Positions 1 through 9,485 are shown, numbered from the stretch's first letter. The stretch: 64,000 nt of DNA from Myxococcales bacterium (GCA_020632975.1 JACKEL010000016.1:24816-88815), one strand, 5' to 3'. Notes: generated by a model from the sequence alone, not told the origin. Program-made: numbers and translations.

Positions 1-623
1 GGATGAAGCCAGTCTTTGCGCACCATCATCATCCGCGCAGTTTCCGCGTAATGAGGTTCCCAACAATCGTACAAGCCAAAGCCCAGTTGTGTGGTGAACA
101 AAAGCAGCGATATCGCCACCAACGCAAACTGGATCGAGCTATCATCTTTACCGTCTGCATCGCGCGATGGGGTTTTCCACCATGCAGACCACGAGACCGT
201 GCCCGACCCAGGATCGAAAGCAGGAGACGTCGAAGACGATGGGCCTTCTTTCGCATCCTTCCCTTCAGCTTTGGAAGAAGCAGGTTCTTTTTTCGATGAA
301 GCTGCCTTTTTTTGCGAAGATGGCTCTTCTTGTGGAACAACCTCTTCTTTTGGCAAAGAGTCCTTGTTTTGTGAAGCGGCCTCTCCTTTTGGAGAAGAGT
401 CTTTGTTTTGTGAAGTGGCCTCTTCTTTCGACGAAGACTCTTCTTGTGAAGACGCATCTTTCTCGTGCTTGGAGGAGGTCGGCGAAGCAGCCTCTTCTTT
501 CGACGAAGCAGATGCGCTACCTTCGGCATCTCGAGCAAGTGACTTCTCGGAAGAAGAGGACTCTGCTCGATTTTGTTTGGATTGCTTTTTGGGCTGTTTG
601 GATCGGCGTTTGTTCTGGGACAT
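1..623 (-). CDS. GT39/ArnT-type glycosyltransferase, N-terminal part (runs off window)
   Basis: The reading frame opens at an ATG ending at 623, preceded by GAGGAG eight bases upstream, and stays open to the window edge (207 residues seen). Residues 1 to about 145 are low-complexity Ser/Glu/Lys/Ala with loose repeats such as SSKEEA and SQNKDS. A hydrophobic segment around residues 165-180 follows (IQFALVAISLLLF). Next comes GLYDCWEPHYAETARMMM and then KDWLHP, which matches the first periplasmic loop motif of PMT/ArnT-like lipid-linked sugar transferases (D-x-x-E-P-x-Y-A-E, with the acidic catalytic residue). The family is an integral membrane enzyme that uses polyprenyl-phosphate sugars. The long charged cytoplasmic N-terminus is unusual for it. 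The catalytic C-terminus lies outside the window, so donor and acceptor cannot be inferred. Confidence 0.75.
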   Translation of the reverse strand, partial: MSQNKRRSKQPKKQSKQNRAESSSSEKSLARDAEGSASASSKEEAASPTSSKHEKDASSQEESSSKEEATSQNKDSSPKGEAASQNKDSLPKEEVVPQEEPSSQKKAASSKKEPASSKAEGKDAKEGPSSSTSPAFDPGSGTVSWSAWWKTPSRDADGKDDSSIQFALVAISLLLFTTQLGFGLYDCWEPHYAETARMMMVRKDWLH

Positions 624-752
624 GCAAAAAACTCCTCAACACAGGACAAGAACACAGCCATCTAGGGTCGCGCACTATAACGCATCGCGGCACAAGACAA
701 AAGAGCGCGTCATTGCAAGACCTGCCCCAAGACCCACAAAAAAGGATCGACC

Positions 753-3632
753 ATGGAGAGACCAAGCAAGTCAAATCTAAGAAAGCACCCCCACAACGCA
801 AGGTGGTGTTATACCCTCGCACTTGCCTTCACGATATGGTTTTTGCCTCCCCATGGAGGCGTTGCAGCACAAGAAGAGAACTTTTCTAATCAAGAAGAAA
901 GACTTCCTGCTGAAGTTCGTCGTCTTTTGTCGGACTATCGCGGACAAGACACCGAACGCAAGGTCAAAGCCCAAGCACGACTTGCGGCACTTGGCGCACG
1001 CGCAGTGACCACGATGCCGATCTTATCCAGTTCGCTTGACGCAAAAGACTGGCGGATGCGACGTTTTGCGCTGCGCCTTCTCTCACGATTTGGCCCTCCT
1101 CAAGATATCATCCCCATGTTGCAACGCGCCACCCGCGATTCCAATTACCGCGTGCGTTCCACTGCGATGACCGCGCTCAAGCCCTATGGTGCGAGCAGTT
1201 TGTCAGCCTATCTCGCAGTGCTCGATCAAAATGATTGGTGGAAACTGCGATGGCGCGCGGCCAAAGAGATCGGGGCGCTCGGAGAAAAGACGAGTTTGCG
1301 CGCCCTACCCGTCATGAAAGATGCCCTCCAAAAAGAACGAGATATGCGCGTTCGGATCGGTGTCGTCGAAGCACTCGGCGAGATGGGACCGCACGCAGCA
1401 CCTCTACTACGGCGCACCTTGCTCTCAGATCTCCAACCCAAGATGCGACTGGCCGCCGCCAAAGCCTTGCATCGTATGGGTCCAAGAGCGGCGTCGGCCG
1501 TGCAAGAACTCACGCGCGCTGCACAAGACGAAGACAAAACTGTGCGACAAGCCGCAGCACTCGCCCTTTCGCAGATCGGCCCCAAAGCCACCCCTGGTCT
1601 CTTGCGGCTTCTCAAGTTCGGTGGTACCGCCCAAGAACGCAAGATCGCTGCGCAAGCTATCGGCAACTTAGGCGACAAAGCTTCAGATGCACTTCCCACG
1701 CTCGTAGAATCTTTGCGTGATCCAGACAAAGAAGTCCAACAAGCCGTGCTGATCGCGATGGGAAAGATGGGCAGAGATGCAGTCCCCCATCTGCGTAAAG
1801 TCCTCCAAAAAAGTGCATGGTGGAGAGCCCGTTGGTATGCCGCGGATGGACTCGGTAAGATCGGCCCCAAAGCCCACCGTGCGATCCCTGCGCTTGTTCG
1901 AGCTTTGCAAGATCGCAATCGCAGCGTCCAAGAAAACGCAGCCATCGCCCTCACCAAGATGCTCCCATACTCCACCAAGATCCTCGCAGAACAAGCAGAC
2001 AAACATCGTTGGTGGCGTATCCGACAGATCGCAGCAGGCGGCCTGACTCCCACGAAAAAGAAAGCACCCCTCCAAGTCCTACGCAATCTGGAAAAAGCGA
2101 TATCCGACGAAAGTCACGAAGTAAGAGCGGCAGCTGCTCGCAACTTGAGCAAATACGGTCCTGCCGCGGTTCCTTATCTGCGACGCTCGCTCAAAAAGAG
2201 TAAAGATGCGGATGTTCGGCGGATCTTGATCCTTGGCCTTGGCGAGCAAAAGCACAAAGCGGGTTCAGCCGCCAAAGAACTCGGACAAGCCCTGCGAGAC
2301 GGCGATGTCGAAGTACAACTCGCAGCCGTCCGCGCACTCGCACAGATCGGAGGTCCAGGCGCAAAGATCCTCCGCGAAGCACTCCAAGAACACCCCTTTT
2401 GGCGCGTTCGTTACCTTTCTGCACGTGCTTTGGGATTATGGAAACGCGGTGGAAGGGCCTCACAAACCGCCCTCAGAAAAGGTCTGACAGACAGTGATCG
2501 ACGCGTTCGGGAGGTCACGATTGGCGCACTTGGCCAGCTTGGGCGCGCTTCACTCGGGAATCTTCGTATCGCGCTCAAAAATGATTGGTGGTTTATTCGA
2601 GCCCGTGCAGCGCGTTATATCGCAGAACTCAAACCCAAAGACGCTGTCGAGCTTTTGACCCCTCTCCTCGAAGATGATAACGAACAAGCCCGCCAAGCCG
2701 CCGCAAAGATGCTTGGACAGCTTGGAACCAAAGCTCTCCCCGCGCTGATCAACGCACTCTCACAAAAACGCTTCCTCTCCCTTCGATGGATCGCAGCTGT
2801 AGAGATCGGACGTTTTCGCAGCGAAGCAACCCCCGCGATCTCTGCCCTCACAGAAGCGCTGAGTGCGGATGATGCGCGCGTTCGCCTCGCAGCCGCCGAA
2901 GCGCTCAGTTATATTGGTCCTGCTGCACAAGCCTCCGCAGAAGCACTCAGCAAACGCATCCAAGACCCAGATGAACGTGTCCGCCTCACAAGCGCAGAAG
3001 CCCTCGGGAACCTTGGGGAACAGGCCGCAGAAACAGCCATCCCTGCGCTCAAAAAAGGACTCAAAGATTCAAATCCCAAAGTCCAAAAGATCTGCGCCCA
3101 ATCTCTCGGAAAGATGGGTCCCAAAGCCCTCAAAGATCTGCGTCGCTATCTCAAAGATCATCCACAAGCCCCCATCCGCGCTTTGATGGCCAAGTCGATT
3201 GGCTTCCTCGCCCCCAAAGATAGCGTCACGCTTGGTGCCCTTGCGCTCGCCCTCAAAGACAACAGCACAGACGTACGAGATGCCGTGATAAAAGCTGTTC
3301 GGCACATCAAGACCAGCAGCGCACGCAAGCTCCTTGAAAAAACCCTGCTGGAAAATGACTGGTGGAAAGCTCGTCAAAGTGCCGCAGATGCGCTTGGTGA
3401 GTTGGCCTACACCGCCACACTCAGCATCCTCAAAAAAGGGTTGGACGACACAGATCCCCGTGTGCGCATCGCTGTGATGTACGCCATTAGCGAATATGGC
3501 GCACGCGCTGAAAGTTATATCCCTATGTTCGAGAAGATCCGCGAAGATCCCGACCCCGCCATCCAGTCCGCAGCAGAACGCGCCTTGCGACGCATCCGTT
3601 TCTTGATCAAAGCCAACAAGAAGAAAAAATAA
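753..3632 (+). CDS. Exported HEAT-repeat protein with double-repeat architecture
   Basis: 959 residues. The N-terminus has a positive stretch, a hydrophobic core (LALAFTIWFL) and a likely cleavage after VAA near residue 40, so it is probably exported. The rest is a continuous HEAT (PBS-lyase type) solenoid of roughly 25-28 repeats with the usual VR-x-A-A-x-A-L-G-x-I/L-G signature. About every 64 residues one repeat carries an aromatic DWW-x-x-R motif (for example DWWKLRWRAA, AWWRARWYAA, DWWFIRARAA, DWWKARQSAA), so the true unit is two HEAT repeats. It ends in a short Lys tail. ATG at 753 has AAGGA six bases upstream. It is divergent from the GT39 gene. The role is presumably a protein-binding scaffold; the partner is unknown. 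Confidence 0.85.
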   Translation: MERPSKSNLRKHPHNARWCYTLALAFTIWFLPPHGGVAAQEENFSNQEERLPAEVRRLLSDYRGQDTERKVKAQARLAALGARAVTTMPILSSSLDAKDWRMRRFALRLLSRFGPPQDIIPMLQRATRDSNYRVRSTAMTALKPYGASSLSAYLAVLDQNDWWKLRWRAAKEIGALGEKTSLRALPVMKDALQKERDMRVRIGVVEALGEMGPHAAPLLRRTLLSDLQPKMRLAAAKALHRMGPRAASAVQELTRAAQDEDKTVRQAAALALSQIGPKATPGLLRLLKFGGTAQERKIAAQAIGNLGDKASDALPTLVESLRDPDKEVQQAVLIAMGKMGRDAVPHLRKVLQKSAWWRARWYAADGLGKIGPKAHRAIPALVRALQDRNRSVQENAAIALTKMLPYSTKILAEQADKHRWWRIRQIAAGGLTPTKKKAPLQVLRNLEKAISDESHEVRAAAARNLSKYGPAAVPYLRRSLKKSKDADVRRILILGLGEQKHKAGSAAKELGQALRDGDVEVQLAAVRALAQIGGPGAKILREALQEHPFWRVRYLSARALGLWKRGGRASQTALRKGLTDSDRRVREVTIGALGQLGRASLGNLRIALKNDWWFIRARAARYIAELKPKDAVELLTPLLEDDNEQARQAAAKMLGQLGTKALPALINALSQKRFLSLRWIAAVEIGRFRSEATPAISALTEALSADDARVRLAAAEALSYIGPAAQASAEALSKRIQDPDERVRLTSAEALGNLGEQAAETAIPALKKGLKDSNPKVQKICAQSLGKMGPKALKDLRRYLKDHPQAPIRALMAKSIGFLAPKDSVTLGALALALKDNSTDVRDAVIKAVRHIKTSSARKLLEKTLLENDWWKARQSAADALGELAYTATLSILKKGLDDTDPRVRIAVMYAISEYGARAESYIPMFEKIREDPDPAIQSAAERALRRIRFLIKANKKKK

Positions 3633-3655
3633 CCCCCCACCGCTTCCTTCGTCGA

Positions 3656-4480
3656 TCACTTCGGTCGATACGGCCAGATCACGACCACAGCATCCAGATC
3701 AAATCCCCCATTGTACGCTCCACACCAACGCGAAGCCTCGGGAAGTTCACGACTTTTGTCGCGGATGCGAACAAAGCGAGCGATGGACAAGCCCACATCC
3801 TTCAAATCAAAGCCATCTCCTCCCGCCTTGCCTACATCATCAGGCGATATCCCACTCTCCTTAGAAGAAAAGACAGGCTGGACTCCCGCGCACTGCGCAT
3901 AAGGCCAAGAAGTCCCCGCAGGATCACAAGGAAAGGTACGCCAGTCTTTGCCATCAAGACTAACGGAAACCTCCGCAGGCTCCGCGAAACTCCCATTACC
4001 CGAAGGAGAAAATGCATTCTCGAAGATCACAAAGTCCACACCAGGGCCATCCCCGATCAGTGGCTGCGAAAACTCCAAGACGATCTCTCCACCGCAACCC
4101 AACGACACAACATCCAAAGAGCCTTTGCTAAGGCCCGTCCCTTGGGGGGGACCGAGGATCTTCGTGGGAAAGTCATCGTGGCCATAAGAGACGTTGGAAG
4201 CGGGCGTAAAGGAGATCACACGCTGCACAAAGCCGCCTCCAGGCTCTCCCCACACGTAATCTTCGGGGATCCCTGCATCCAGATCAGCCCCTTCCCATCG
4301 ACGAGGCTCTGAAGCTCCCCAAGGTTCGGCTGCGCTGCCTCCCTCCAAGACCACCTCTTTTCCTGCACCTTCCAACAAAGGATGCTCGCCTTGGCATCCC
4401 CACAGACCAAGCAGGATCAAACAAAACAACCCCACAGATAGGATCTTTTTGCTGTTTTTTTGAAACATCGACACGCTCAC
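3656..4480 (-). CDS. Surface lipoprotein, third gene downstream of the cobalamin receptor
   Basis: 274 residues with a lipoprotein signal (hydrophobic stretch, then LWGC with Cys29). The body contains ILGPPQGTG, then LGCGGEIVLEF, a segment VDFVIFENAF, and VSVSLDGKDWRTFPCD. This pattern is common in secreted 'cell surface' beta-sandwich proteins found beside TonB-dependent receptors. The start is GTG at 4480 with AGGAG ten bases upstream; an ATG four codons in is possible. It lies last in the minus-strand run receptor, propeller, propeller, this gene, with short gaps, so it is probably co-transcribed under the cobalamin riboswitch. The function is inferred only from this context: an outer-surface accessory of cobalamin or corrinoid uptake. 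Confidence 0.7.
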   Translation of the reverse strand: MSVSMFQKNSKKILSVGLFCLILLGLWGCQGEHPLLEGAGKEVVLEGGSAAEPWGASEPRRWEGADLDAGIPEDYVWGEPGGGFVQRVISFTPASNVSYGHDDFPTKILGPPQGTGLSKGSLDVVSLGCGGEIVLEFSQPLIGDGPGVDFVIFENAFSPSGNGSFAEPAEVSVSLDGKDWRTFPCDPAGTSWPYAQCAGVQPVFSSKESGISPDDVGKAGGDGFDLKDVGLSIARFVRIRDKSRELPEASRWCGAYNGGFDLDAVVVIWPYRPK

Positions 4481-4512
4481 TTTGCGGAGGCTCCTGCGAA
4501 AAGCACGATCTC

Positions 4513-5715
4513 TTAGGGTGAAAAAAACATAAAGTCTGGCGGAAGGCCCGTATCCAAGGGAGAAGAGGTAAGCTCTGTCCCATCGTCCAAGCGAAACACC
4601 CGAAGTCCTGGGCTCTTTTCGTATCGATCCAACAGCACCATCTCACCACGCGGACTCTTTGCCACCTGCACAAACGAAAAACACGAGACGCCCCCCGTAC
4701 ACTCGGAGACGACGAGAGGTTCATCGACCTTTTTCTCGTCAAGAGAAAAGCGAACAAGCGCGGTGCGAAAAGAAGTCTCCGTGCGGATCATAAAACCACG
4801 TTGGTCTTGGTACATCATAAAAGAGCCCATGTTTCCGCGAAGTTCGCTTTCTGTCATAGCGACCCCCAACGACTCTCGTCCGTCCAAAGAAAAACGCTCC
4901 AAGAGCCCATCCAAAGCGGGTGCGCCCATCGTGTCCATCCACTCGCCCACCTGCGCCACCAACAGCTCTTTCTTGTTGAGAGAAGGAGTCAAGTACAAAG
5001 GGTTTTTCCCTTGCATGGGGATGCTCTTGACCAAGGTGTCTGTTTGTGTGTCGATCACCGCAAGCATCCCATGTGTGACAGGCAAAAATCCCCTTTGTTG
5101 ATCAAGCCGTTGCACCAACACAAACAACCAACGTCCTTCGTGCAAGTACATCCTCCCCAATTCAGGGAGATTATCGAGCGCACATCGCTGCTCCAAACAG
5201 CGCATCCCCTCGCAGTCTGCCTCACTTTGACAAGACTTGTCGCCGACTTCTGCAAGTATCGACATGTCGATCTTCTTGATCTCTTTGCCTGTTTTGGGCT
5301 CGACCACCAACAAAGAAGAAAGCCCCAAGCAAGAGATGTACGCCTTTTGTCCGACCACGACGAGATCTTGAGGATTGGCCCCCGTCCCCACGGAGTATTG
5401 GGCGATGAGATGCAGATCCTTTGCATCCATCACTTGGATGTTATCGTGCGTGTAGCGGTTGATGATGTAAACAGCATCCCCCCACATCCGCCCGACAGCA
5501 TCATTTGAGATGGGAGCGATCTTGGGAAAAGCTTGGTTCTTTTCCAAGTCAATCGCGCTCAACACACCGCTTTGTTCAGAACGCCCAACGACCAAAGCCC
5601 ACTGCCCCTTGAGCAAAGCTCCATCGGGTAGCTGCGGGCTAGGCGCAGGCGTCGCAGGACACCCCGCCAAGACACACGCAAACAACCAGAACAGAAGCAA
5701 AAAGACTCGATACAT
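4513..5715 (-). CDS. YncE/BtuG-like beta-propeller lipoprotein (second copy)
   Basis: 400 residues. Signal peptide with lipobox LAGC (Cys19), then a short Pro-rich spacer. The body reads as propeller blades: VVGRSEQSGVLSAIDL, a blade with GDAVYIINRY, NPQDLVVVGQKAYISCLG, and LAVIDTQTDTLVKSIPM. An inserted Cys-rich loop lies at about residues 160-185 (CQSEADCEGMRCLEQRC). It is a diverged paralogue of the next upstream gene, sharing the NPQDLVVV, KTG-x-E-x-x-KID and final blade motifs. Cobalamin-binding BtuG proteins of Bacteroides are also seven-bladed propeller lipoproteins encoded with BtuB, and the riboswitch upstream makes that role plausible here. Start ATG 5715, with AAAAGG nine bases upstream. 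Confidence 0.75.
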   Translation of the reverse strand: MYRVFLLLFWLFACVLAGCPATPAPSPQLPDGALLKGQWALVVGRSEQSGVLSAIDLEKNQAFPKIAPISNDAVGRMWGDAVYIINRYTHDNIQVMDAKDLHLIAQYSVGTGANPQDLVVVGQKAYISCLGLSSLLVVEPKTGKEIKKIDMSILAEVGDKSCQSEADCEGMRCLEQRCALDNLPELGRMYLHEGRWLFVLVQRLDQQRGFLPVTHGMLAVIDTQTDTLVKSIPMQGKNPLYLTPSLNKKELLVAQVGEWMDTMGAPALDGLLERFSLDGRESLGVAMTESELRGNMGSFMMYQDQRGFMIRTETSFRTALVRFSLDEKKVDEPLVVSECTGGVSCFSFVQVAKSPRGEMVLLDRYEKSPGLRVFRLDDGTELTSSPLDTGLPPDFMFFSP

Positions 5716-5787
5716 CGAACGTTACCTTTTGTGTTATGCCATCCTTCTCGAAAACTTCTTTCTTCCTAGAAGAAAAGCCTTCTCGCT

Positions 5788-7170
5788 TCAAGGAGCCACA
5801 GAAACAATCAAGATCTGCGCGGGCGGCAAAGACCCCGTAGCGATGGGCTTGGTGGTCAACTCGCTCCCAGACTTTGCGTCAAAGACACGAATCCCCACAG
5901 AGTCTTTTGTGCGATCCGCCAAGAAAAGTTGTTCTTGGTGCAAGGCAAGATGACCAAGATCAACCCCTTCCACCAAGGCTTTGATCTTCTCGCCACTTGT
6001 AGGATTAAAACTGACAAGGCTCTGTTTGTACGAAACATCCGAAACCAAGATGTAACCCAATGTCGCGCTAAACACCGCAGCAGCGCCATTTTGCAACATC
6101 GCCCCACCCAGTTTCTCTTCAGTGCACAAGAAACTACCTGCGAGTTTTCCTTGTGAAGCATCAAATCGCTCCAAACCACCGTCTTTTGTATCGAAAGCAT
6201 CGCCACTTTGCGCCACGATCCAAGCACCTTGCGCATCAGACAAAAAGACCGTTGGATTGGACCCTGCCATCGACAAAGTGCTCGCGGAGAGCTTGTCATC
6301 GGCTGTCGTGATGGTTGCGATCACGCTGCTGACAGGCGCAAAACTGTTGTTGCGATCCAAGCCTTGCACCAAGACATACACTTTGTCTTGCACCAAAAGC
6401 ATCTGCACAGCTTCGGGGATCCCGTCTGCCGCACAGTTTCCGCTGTTACAGACACCAGAACCGTTGCCAAAAGAGTCTTTGCACTCATCGTCTTTTGTGC
6501 ATGTCTTGCTTGAAGACTCAGCCAAAGAAGAGATGTCGATCTTGCCCTTCTCTGCGCCTGTTTTGGGGTCCACGATCAAGATGTAGTCTTTTTCGTAAAG
6601 CGTGATGTAAGCCTTTTGTTCGCTCACCACCACGATATCTTGGGGGTTGGTCTTGGCCCCTACAGAAAACTTACCGACTTCTTTCAGGGTCTTGGTGCTG
6701 TAGAGCAACACAGTGTCTTCTTTGCTAGGGTCGTTGTAGCGGTTCAGCACATACACCGTGTCTCCCCACGCGCGAAGCACCGCATCACCCGAGATCGCTG
6801 CAACATCCTGTTGTACCCACTGTTGGGTCTTTACATCCAAGATCCCCAAAGAACCCGACACATAATCAGATGAAGCCACGAACGCCAACGTCTTTGCATC
6901 GCTCGTCTCGGGCGTAGGTTCGGGTGTCTTCTCTTGGGAAGGCTCGGGTGTAGACTCGTTGACTTCGGGAGATTTTTCCGCAGCGACCGCCTCTTCGGGC
7001 ATCGACTCTCCAGCATCCGAGTTCGCTTCTTCACCAGCGATGTCACCTTCCTGCCCAGGCAGTTTTTTTTCGGTAACAGTTTCTGTACCTTTGACATCAC
7101 ATCCCACTTGCATGGGCGCAAGCCCCAACAACAACAAGCTCACAGAAAGAAAAAACATCCAAGATCGCAT
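5788..7170 (-). CDS. YncE/BtuG-like beta-propeller lipoprotein (first copy)
   Basis: 460 residues from the ATG at 7170, chosen because AAGGAG stands seven bases upstream; an in-frame codon at 7203 would overlap the receptor stop. Signal peptide and lipobox ending at Cys24 (MQVGC) are followed by about 80 residues of Glu/Pro/Thr/Ser-rich spacer. The propeller domain follows: LAFVASSDYVSGSLGILDV, GDTVYVLNRYND, TNPQDIVVVSEQKAYITLYEKD, IVDPKTGAEKGKIDISSL. It carries the same inserted Cys loop as its paralogue (CTKDDECKDSFGNGSGVCN). The gene begins 20 bases after the receptor stop, so the two are almost certainly translated from one mRNA. Likely an outer-membrane-anchored ligand-capture protein for the receptor; the ligand is inferred as a corrinoid from the riboswitch. 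Confidence 0.8.
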   Translation of the reverse strand: MRSWMFFLSVSLLLLGLAPMQVGCDVKGTETVTEKKLPGQEGDIAGEEANSDAGESMPEEAVAAEKSPEVNESTPEPSQEKTPEPTPETSDAKTLAFVASSDYVSGSLGILDVKTQQWVQQDVAAISGDAVLRAWGDTVYVLNRYNDPSKEDTVLLYSTKTLKEVGKFSVGAKTNPQDIVVVSEQKAYITLYEKDYILIVDPKTGAEKGKIDISSLAESSSKTCTKDDECKDSFGNGSGVCNSGNCAADGIPEAVQMLLVQDKVYVLVQGLDRNNSFAPVSSVIATITTADDKLSASTLSMAGSNPTVFLSDAQGAWIVAQSGDAFDTKDGGLERFDASQGKLAGSFLCTEEKLGGAMLQNGAAAVFSATLGYILVSDVSYKQSLVSFNPTSGEKIKALVEGVDLGHLALHQEQLFLADRTKDSVGIRVFDAKSGSELTTKPIATGSLPPAQILIVSVAP

Positions 7171-7190
7171 CAAGAAACTCCTTATGTGCG

Positions 7191-9485
7191 TTAAAAGTCC
7201 CAATGGACTGAGAGATAAAAAGCTCTACCAGGCAAAGGATATCCACCAATATCCGCGATGGATTGGGGAATTTGTTCAAGATTGGGTAAAGGAGGTTGAA
7301 GGGGGACCCAAGTCATCCGCGTATCGAAGAGATTGTTGACCTCCAACTGGATACGCATCCCCTCCCAAGGCAAAGAATGTCCAAACAACCGAGCTAGACG
7401 AATCGGATACAGCACAAGCCCCACACTATGTAGATGACGACTCCCCAACACCACGAGGTTTGCGCGATCCAACCAATTCTCACCAAGAAAATGATAACGA
7501 TAAAACAACCGACCCCACGGGCGTTTCAGCGTCGCCTGCAAAAACAAGTCATAACGCGGACGCCCCGGCAGCTGACGTCCTTGTTCAAACGCCGCAGCCG
7601 AAAGATTGCGCGCATCCAAAAAGGTCCACGCCCCCTCCAAACGAAACCACCCCGCAAGCTCCAAAAGCAACCGCGCTTCCATCCCCAAAGTCAGAGCCTG
7701 ATCGATGTTGGCCGCGATCAACGTACGCTGTGAGTTTTGCAACCAACGAATCAGATCTTGCGCTGCGCTCCCAAAAAACACAGCTTCGATCTCCAAGCGA
7801 CGTAAGATCCCATCCTTGCGCTGAATCCGCCATTGTGCCCCCACATCCCACTGCCAACCTTGCTCGGGTCGCAAGTTGGGATTGCCAAGCGTCGCCCCTC
7901 GATCACCAAACAACTCAGAAAAGTCAGGGACTCGCACATAACGCCCGACATTCGCCTTGATCCGCAACGGTCGCCAAGGCCACACCTGCAAACCAAGACG
8001 CCCTGTTGGATACCAACGCAACACTTCATCGAAGCTCGTCGCGCTTTGCGAAGTTCGTGAAAAGACGCCTTCAGCGCGAATCGAAGCTTGCCAAGAGACC
8101 CATTCATCGGGCACTTGGCCTTGGTACACCAAAGCTGACCAACCATGCGTGCGCTGTGCTTGCAAAGGCCGAGTGTTACTTTGCAAGCGATCCTGTGAAG
8201 AAGACTGTTCCCACCGCACCCACAAAGGCCACTGAAGGCGATGCAAAGGAGAGATCCACCACTCAAGCAGCGTCGTCCCTCCAAGGCCCTGACGATCCGT
8301 TTCGATCTGTCTGCGACCTATCCCGACCTCGCCCAATGGATCAGAAAATCTCTCATGCTGCTGCAACCATTGAAGTTGCACATCCAAACGCGTCGTCTTC
8401 CAAGGTACCTGCCGCGCTTGAAAACGCAGTTGCCCCACATGGCGAGAGGTCTCAAAACGCGCTTGGTTCGAGCGAAACTGACCCAGCCCAGGTATCCCCT
8501 GTTCTCTCCACGCAGACAGATGACTCGCATCCAAACGCAAACCTTTTTTCCGCCACCCCAAACGCAAGATCCCTTGGGCAAGTTGCGTATCGTTGTTCTG
8601 ACGCAAGGCCGAAACAAGATCATCGCCCACATTCAACGGTGTTCCTCGATCGTCGTAATACGAAAAAGCCCCACCACTGCGTAAGAGATTAGCGTACGCC
8701 CCCCAACGCCAGTCCCCATGGCCTTGTTGGTAATTCGCCTGAAACTTAGCACTCGCAAAAGAACCTGTCGTCGCCCCAAGACCCCAACGCAGCGCCTTCC
8801 CGCCTTCGCGTGTGACAAGATGGATCGCTCCTCCCATCGCCCCACCAAGCGTCGCAGGCACAAACCCTCGATAAACCTCCACACGTTCGAGGCCACCCAA
8901 TGGCAGATCGCCAAGATCCACCCCCCCGACACTTCCAAGATTGAGCGGCACACCATCCAAAAAGACTTGGACTTGCCCAGGCGTCGAACCACGAATCGAA
9001 GCTTGTGTCAGCGCTCCCCACGAACCCAACGAACGGATCTGAACCCCCGCAGACTCGCGCAAGACCTCCCCCAACGTCCGCGCACTTTGTAACGCTCCCT
9101 TGCGTCCCAAAAGTTGCACAAACCCCGTAGGCTCCTCCGTTTCGATCTTGTCTCGCATACGACGAGCGTGTACGACAACTTCATCTTGAGGAGAAGTTCT
9201 CCGCGAAACGGGACGTGATGAGGCTTGAGAAGAAAAGGACGACGCGCAACGCAAAGTACAGTGTCGCCAACGCTCACTAGAAGATGGACCTATCGAGCGT
9301 TTCGGCAACCAGCAAAACCATCGAAGCGTCTTCCACGTGCGGGGGAGCTTCTCTTTGTGGTGTTGTTCCACAACCCGAAGACACGCACGCTCTTGTTGAC
9401 GGACCAGCGATGGTTTCGCTGTGTGTTGTACCTGCGCGCTGCCGACCACGGTGAGCCACCAGGCCAAAAGCAGCAAGATTCCCAA
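7191..9485 (-). CDS. btuB: TonB-dependent outer-membrane receptor, BtuB-like
   Basis: 764 residues. A hydrophobic signal (ILLLLAWWLTVVGSAQ) is followed by an unusual basic, Cys-containing stretch to about residue 98. The TonB box DEVVVHARR lies at about 101-109 and the plug domain at about 115-240 (ESAGVQIRSLGSWGALTQAS, IRGSTPGQVQVFLDGVPLN, VEVYRGFVP, GGAMGGAIHLVTR). The beta-barrel ends in the usual aromatic residue (HWDF). A cobalamin riboswitch lies just upstream on the same strand, which identifies the substrate class as B12 or a precursor. The start is uncertain: no ATG is in frame. TTG at 9485 is the first possibility, but TTG at 9476 has AAAGG nine bases upstream and fits better. The gene heads a four-gene unit with three lipoproteins. 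Confidence 0.85.
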   Translation of the reverse strand: MGILLLLAWWLTVVGSAQVQHTAKPSLVRQQERACLRVVEQHHKEKLPRTWKTLRWFCWLPKRSIGPSSSERWRHCTLRCASSFSSQASSRPVSRRTSPQDEVVVHARRMRDKIETEEPTGFVQLLGRKGALQSARTLGEVLRESAGVQIRSLGSWGALTQASIRGSTPGQVQVFLDGVPLNLGSVGGVDLGDLPLGGLERVEVYRGFVPATLGGAMGGAIHLVTREGGKALRWGLGATTGSFASAKFQANYQQGHGDWRWGAYANLLRSGGAFSYYDDRGTPLNVGDDLVSALRQNNDTQLAQGILRLGWRKKGLRLDASHLSAWREQGIPGLGQFRSNQARFETSRHVGQLRFQARQVPWKTTRLDVQLQWLQQHERFSDPLGEVGIGRRQIETDRQGLGGTTLLEWWISPLHRLQWPLWVRWEQSSSQDRLQSNTRPLQAQRTHGWSALVYQGQVPDEWVSWQASIRAEGVFSRTSQSATSFDEVLRWYPTGRLGLQVWPWRPLRIKANVGRYVRVPDFSELFGDRGATLGNPNLRPEQGWQWDVGAQWRIQRKDGILRRLEIEAVFFGSAAQDLIRWLQNSQRTLIAANIDQALTLGMEARLLLELAGWFRLEGAWTFLDARNLSAAAFEQGRQLPGRPRYDLFLQATLKRPWGRLFYRYHFLGENWLDRANLVVLGSRHLHSVGLVLYPIRLARLFGHSLPWEGMRIQLEVNNLFDTRMTWVPLQPPLPNLEQIPQSIADIGGYPLPGRAFYLSVHWDF

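Noticed and set aside
1226..2086. 286-codon minus-strand open frame inside the HEAT gene
   Set aside because: Arg/Ser/Ala-rich shadow of the repetitive HEAT coding frame, with no ribosome site.
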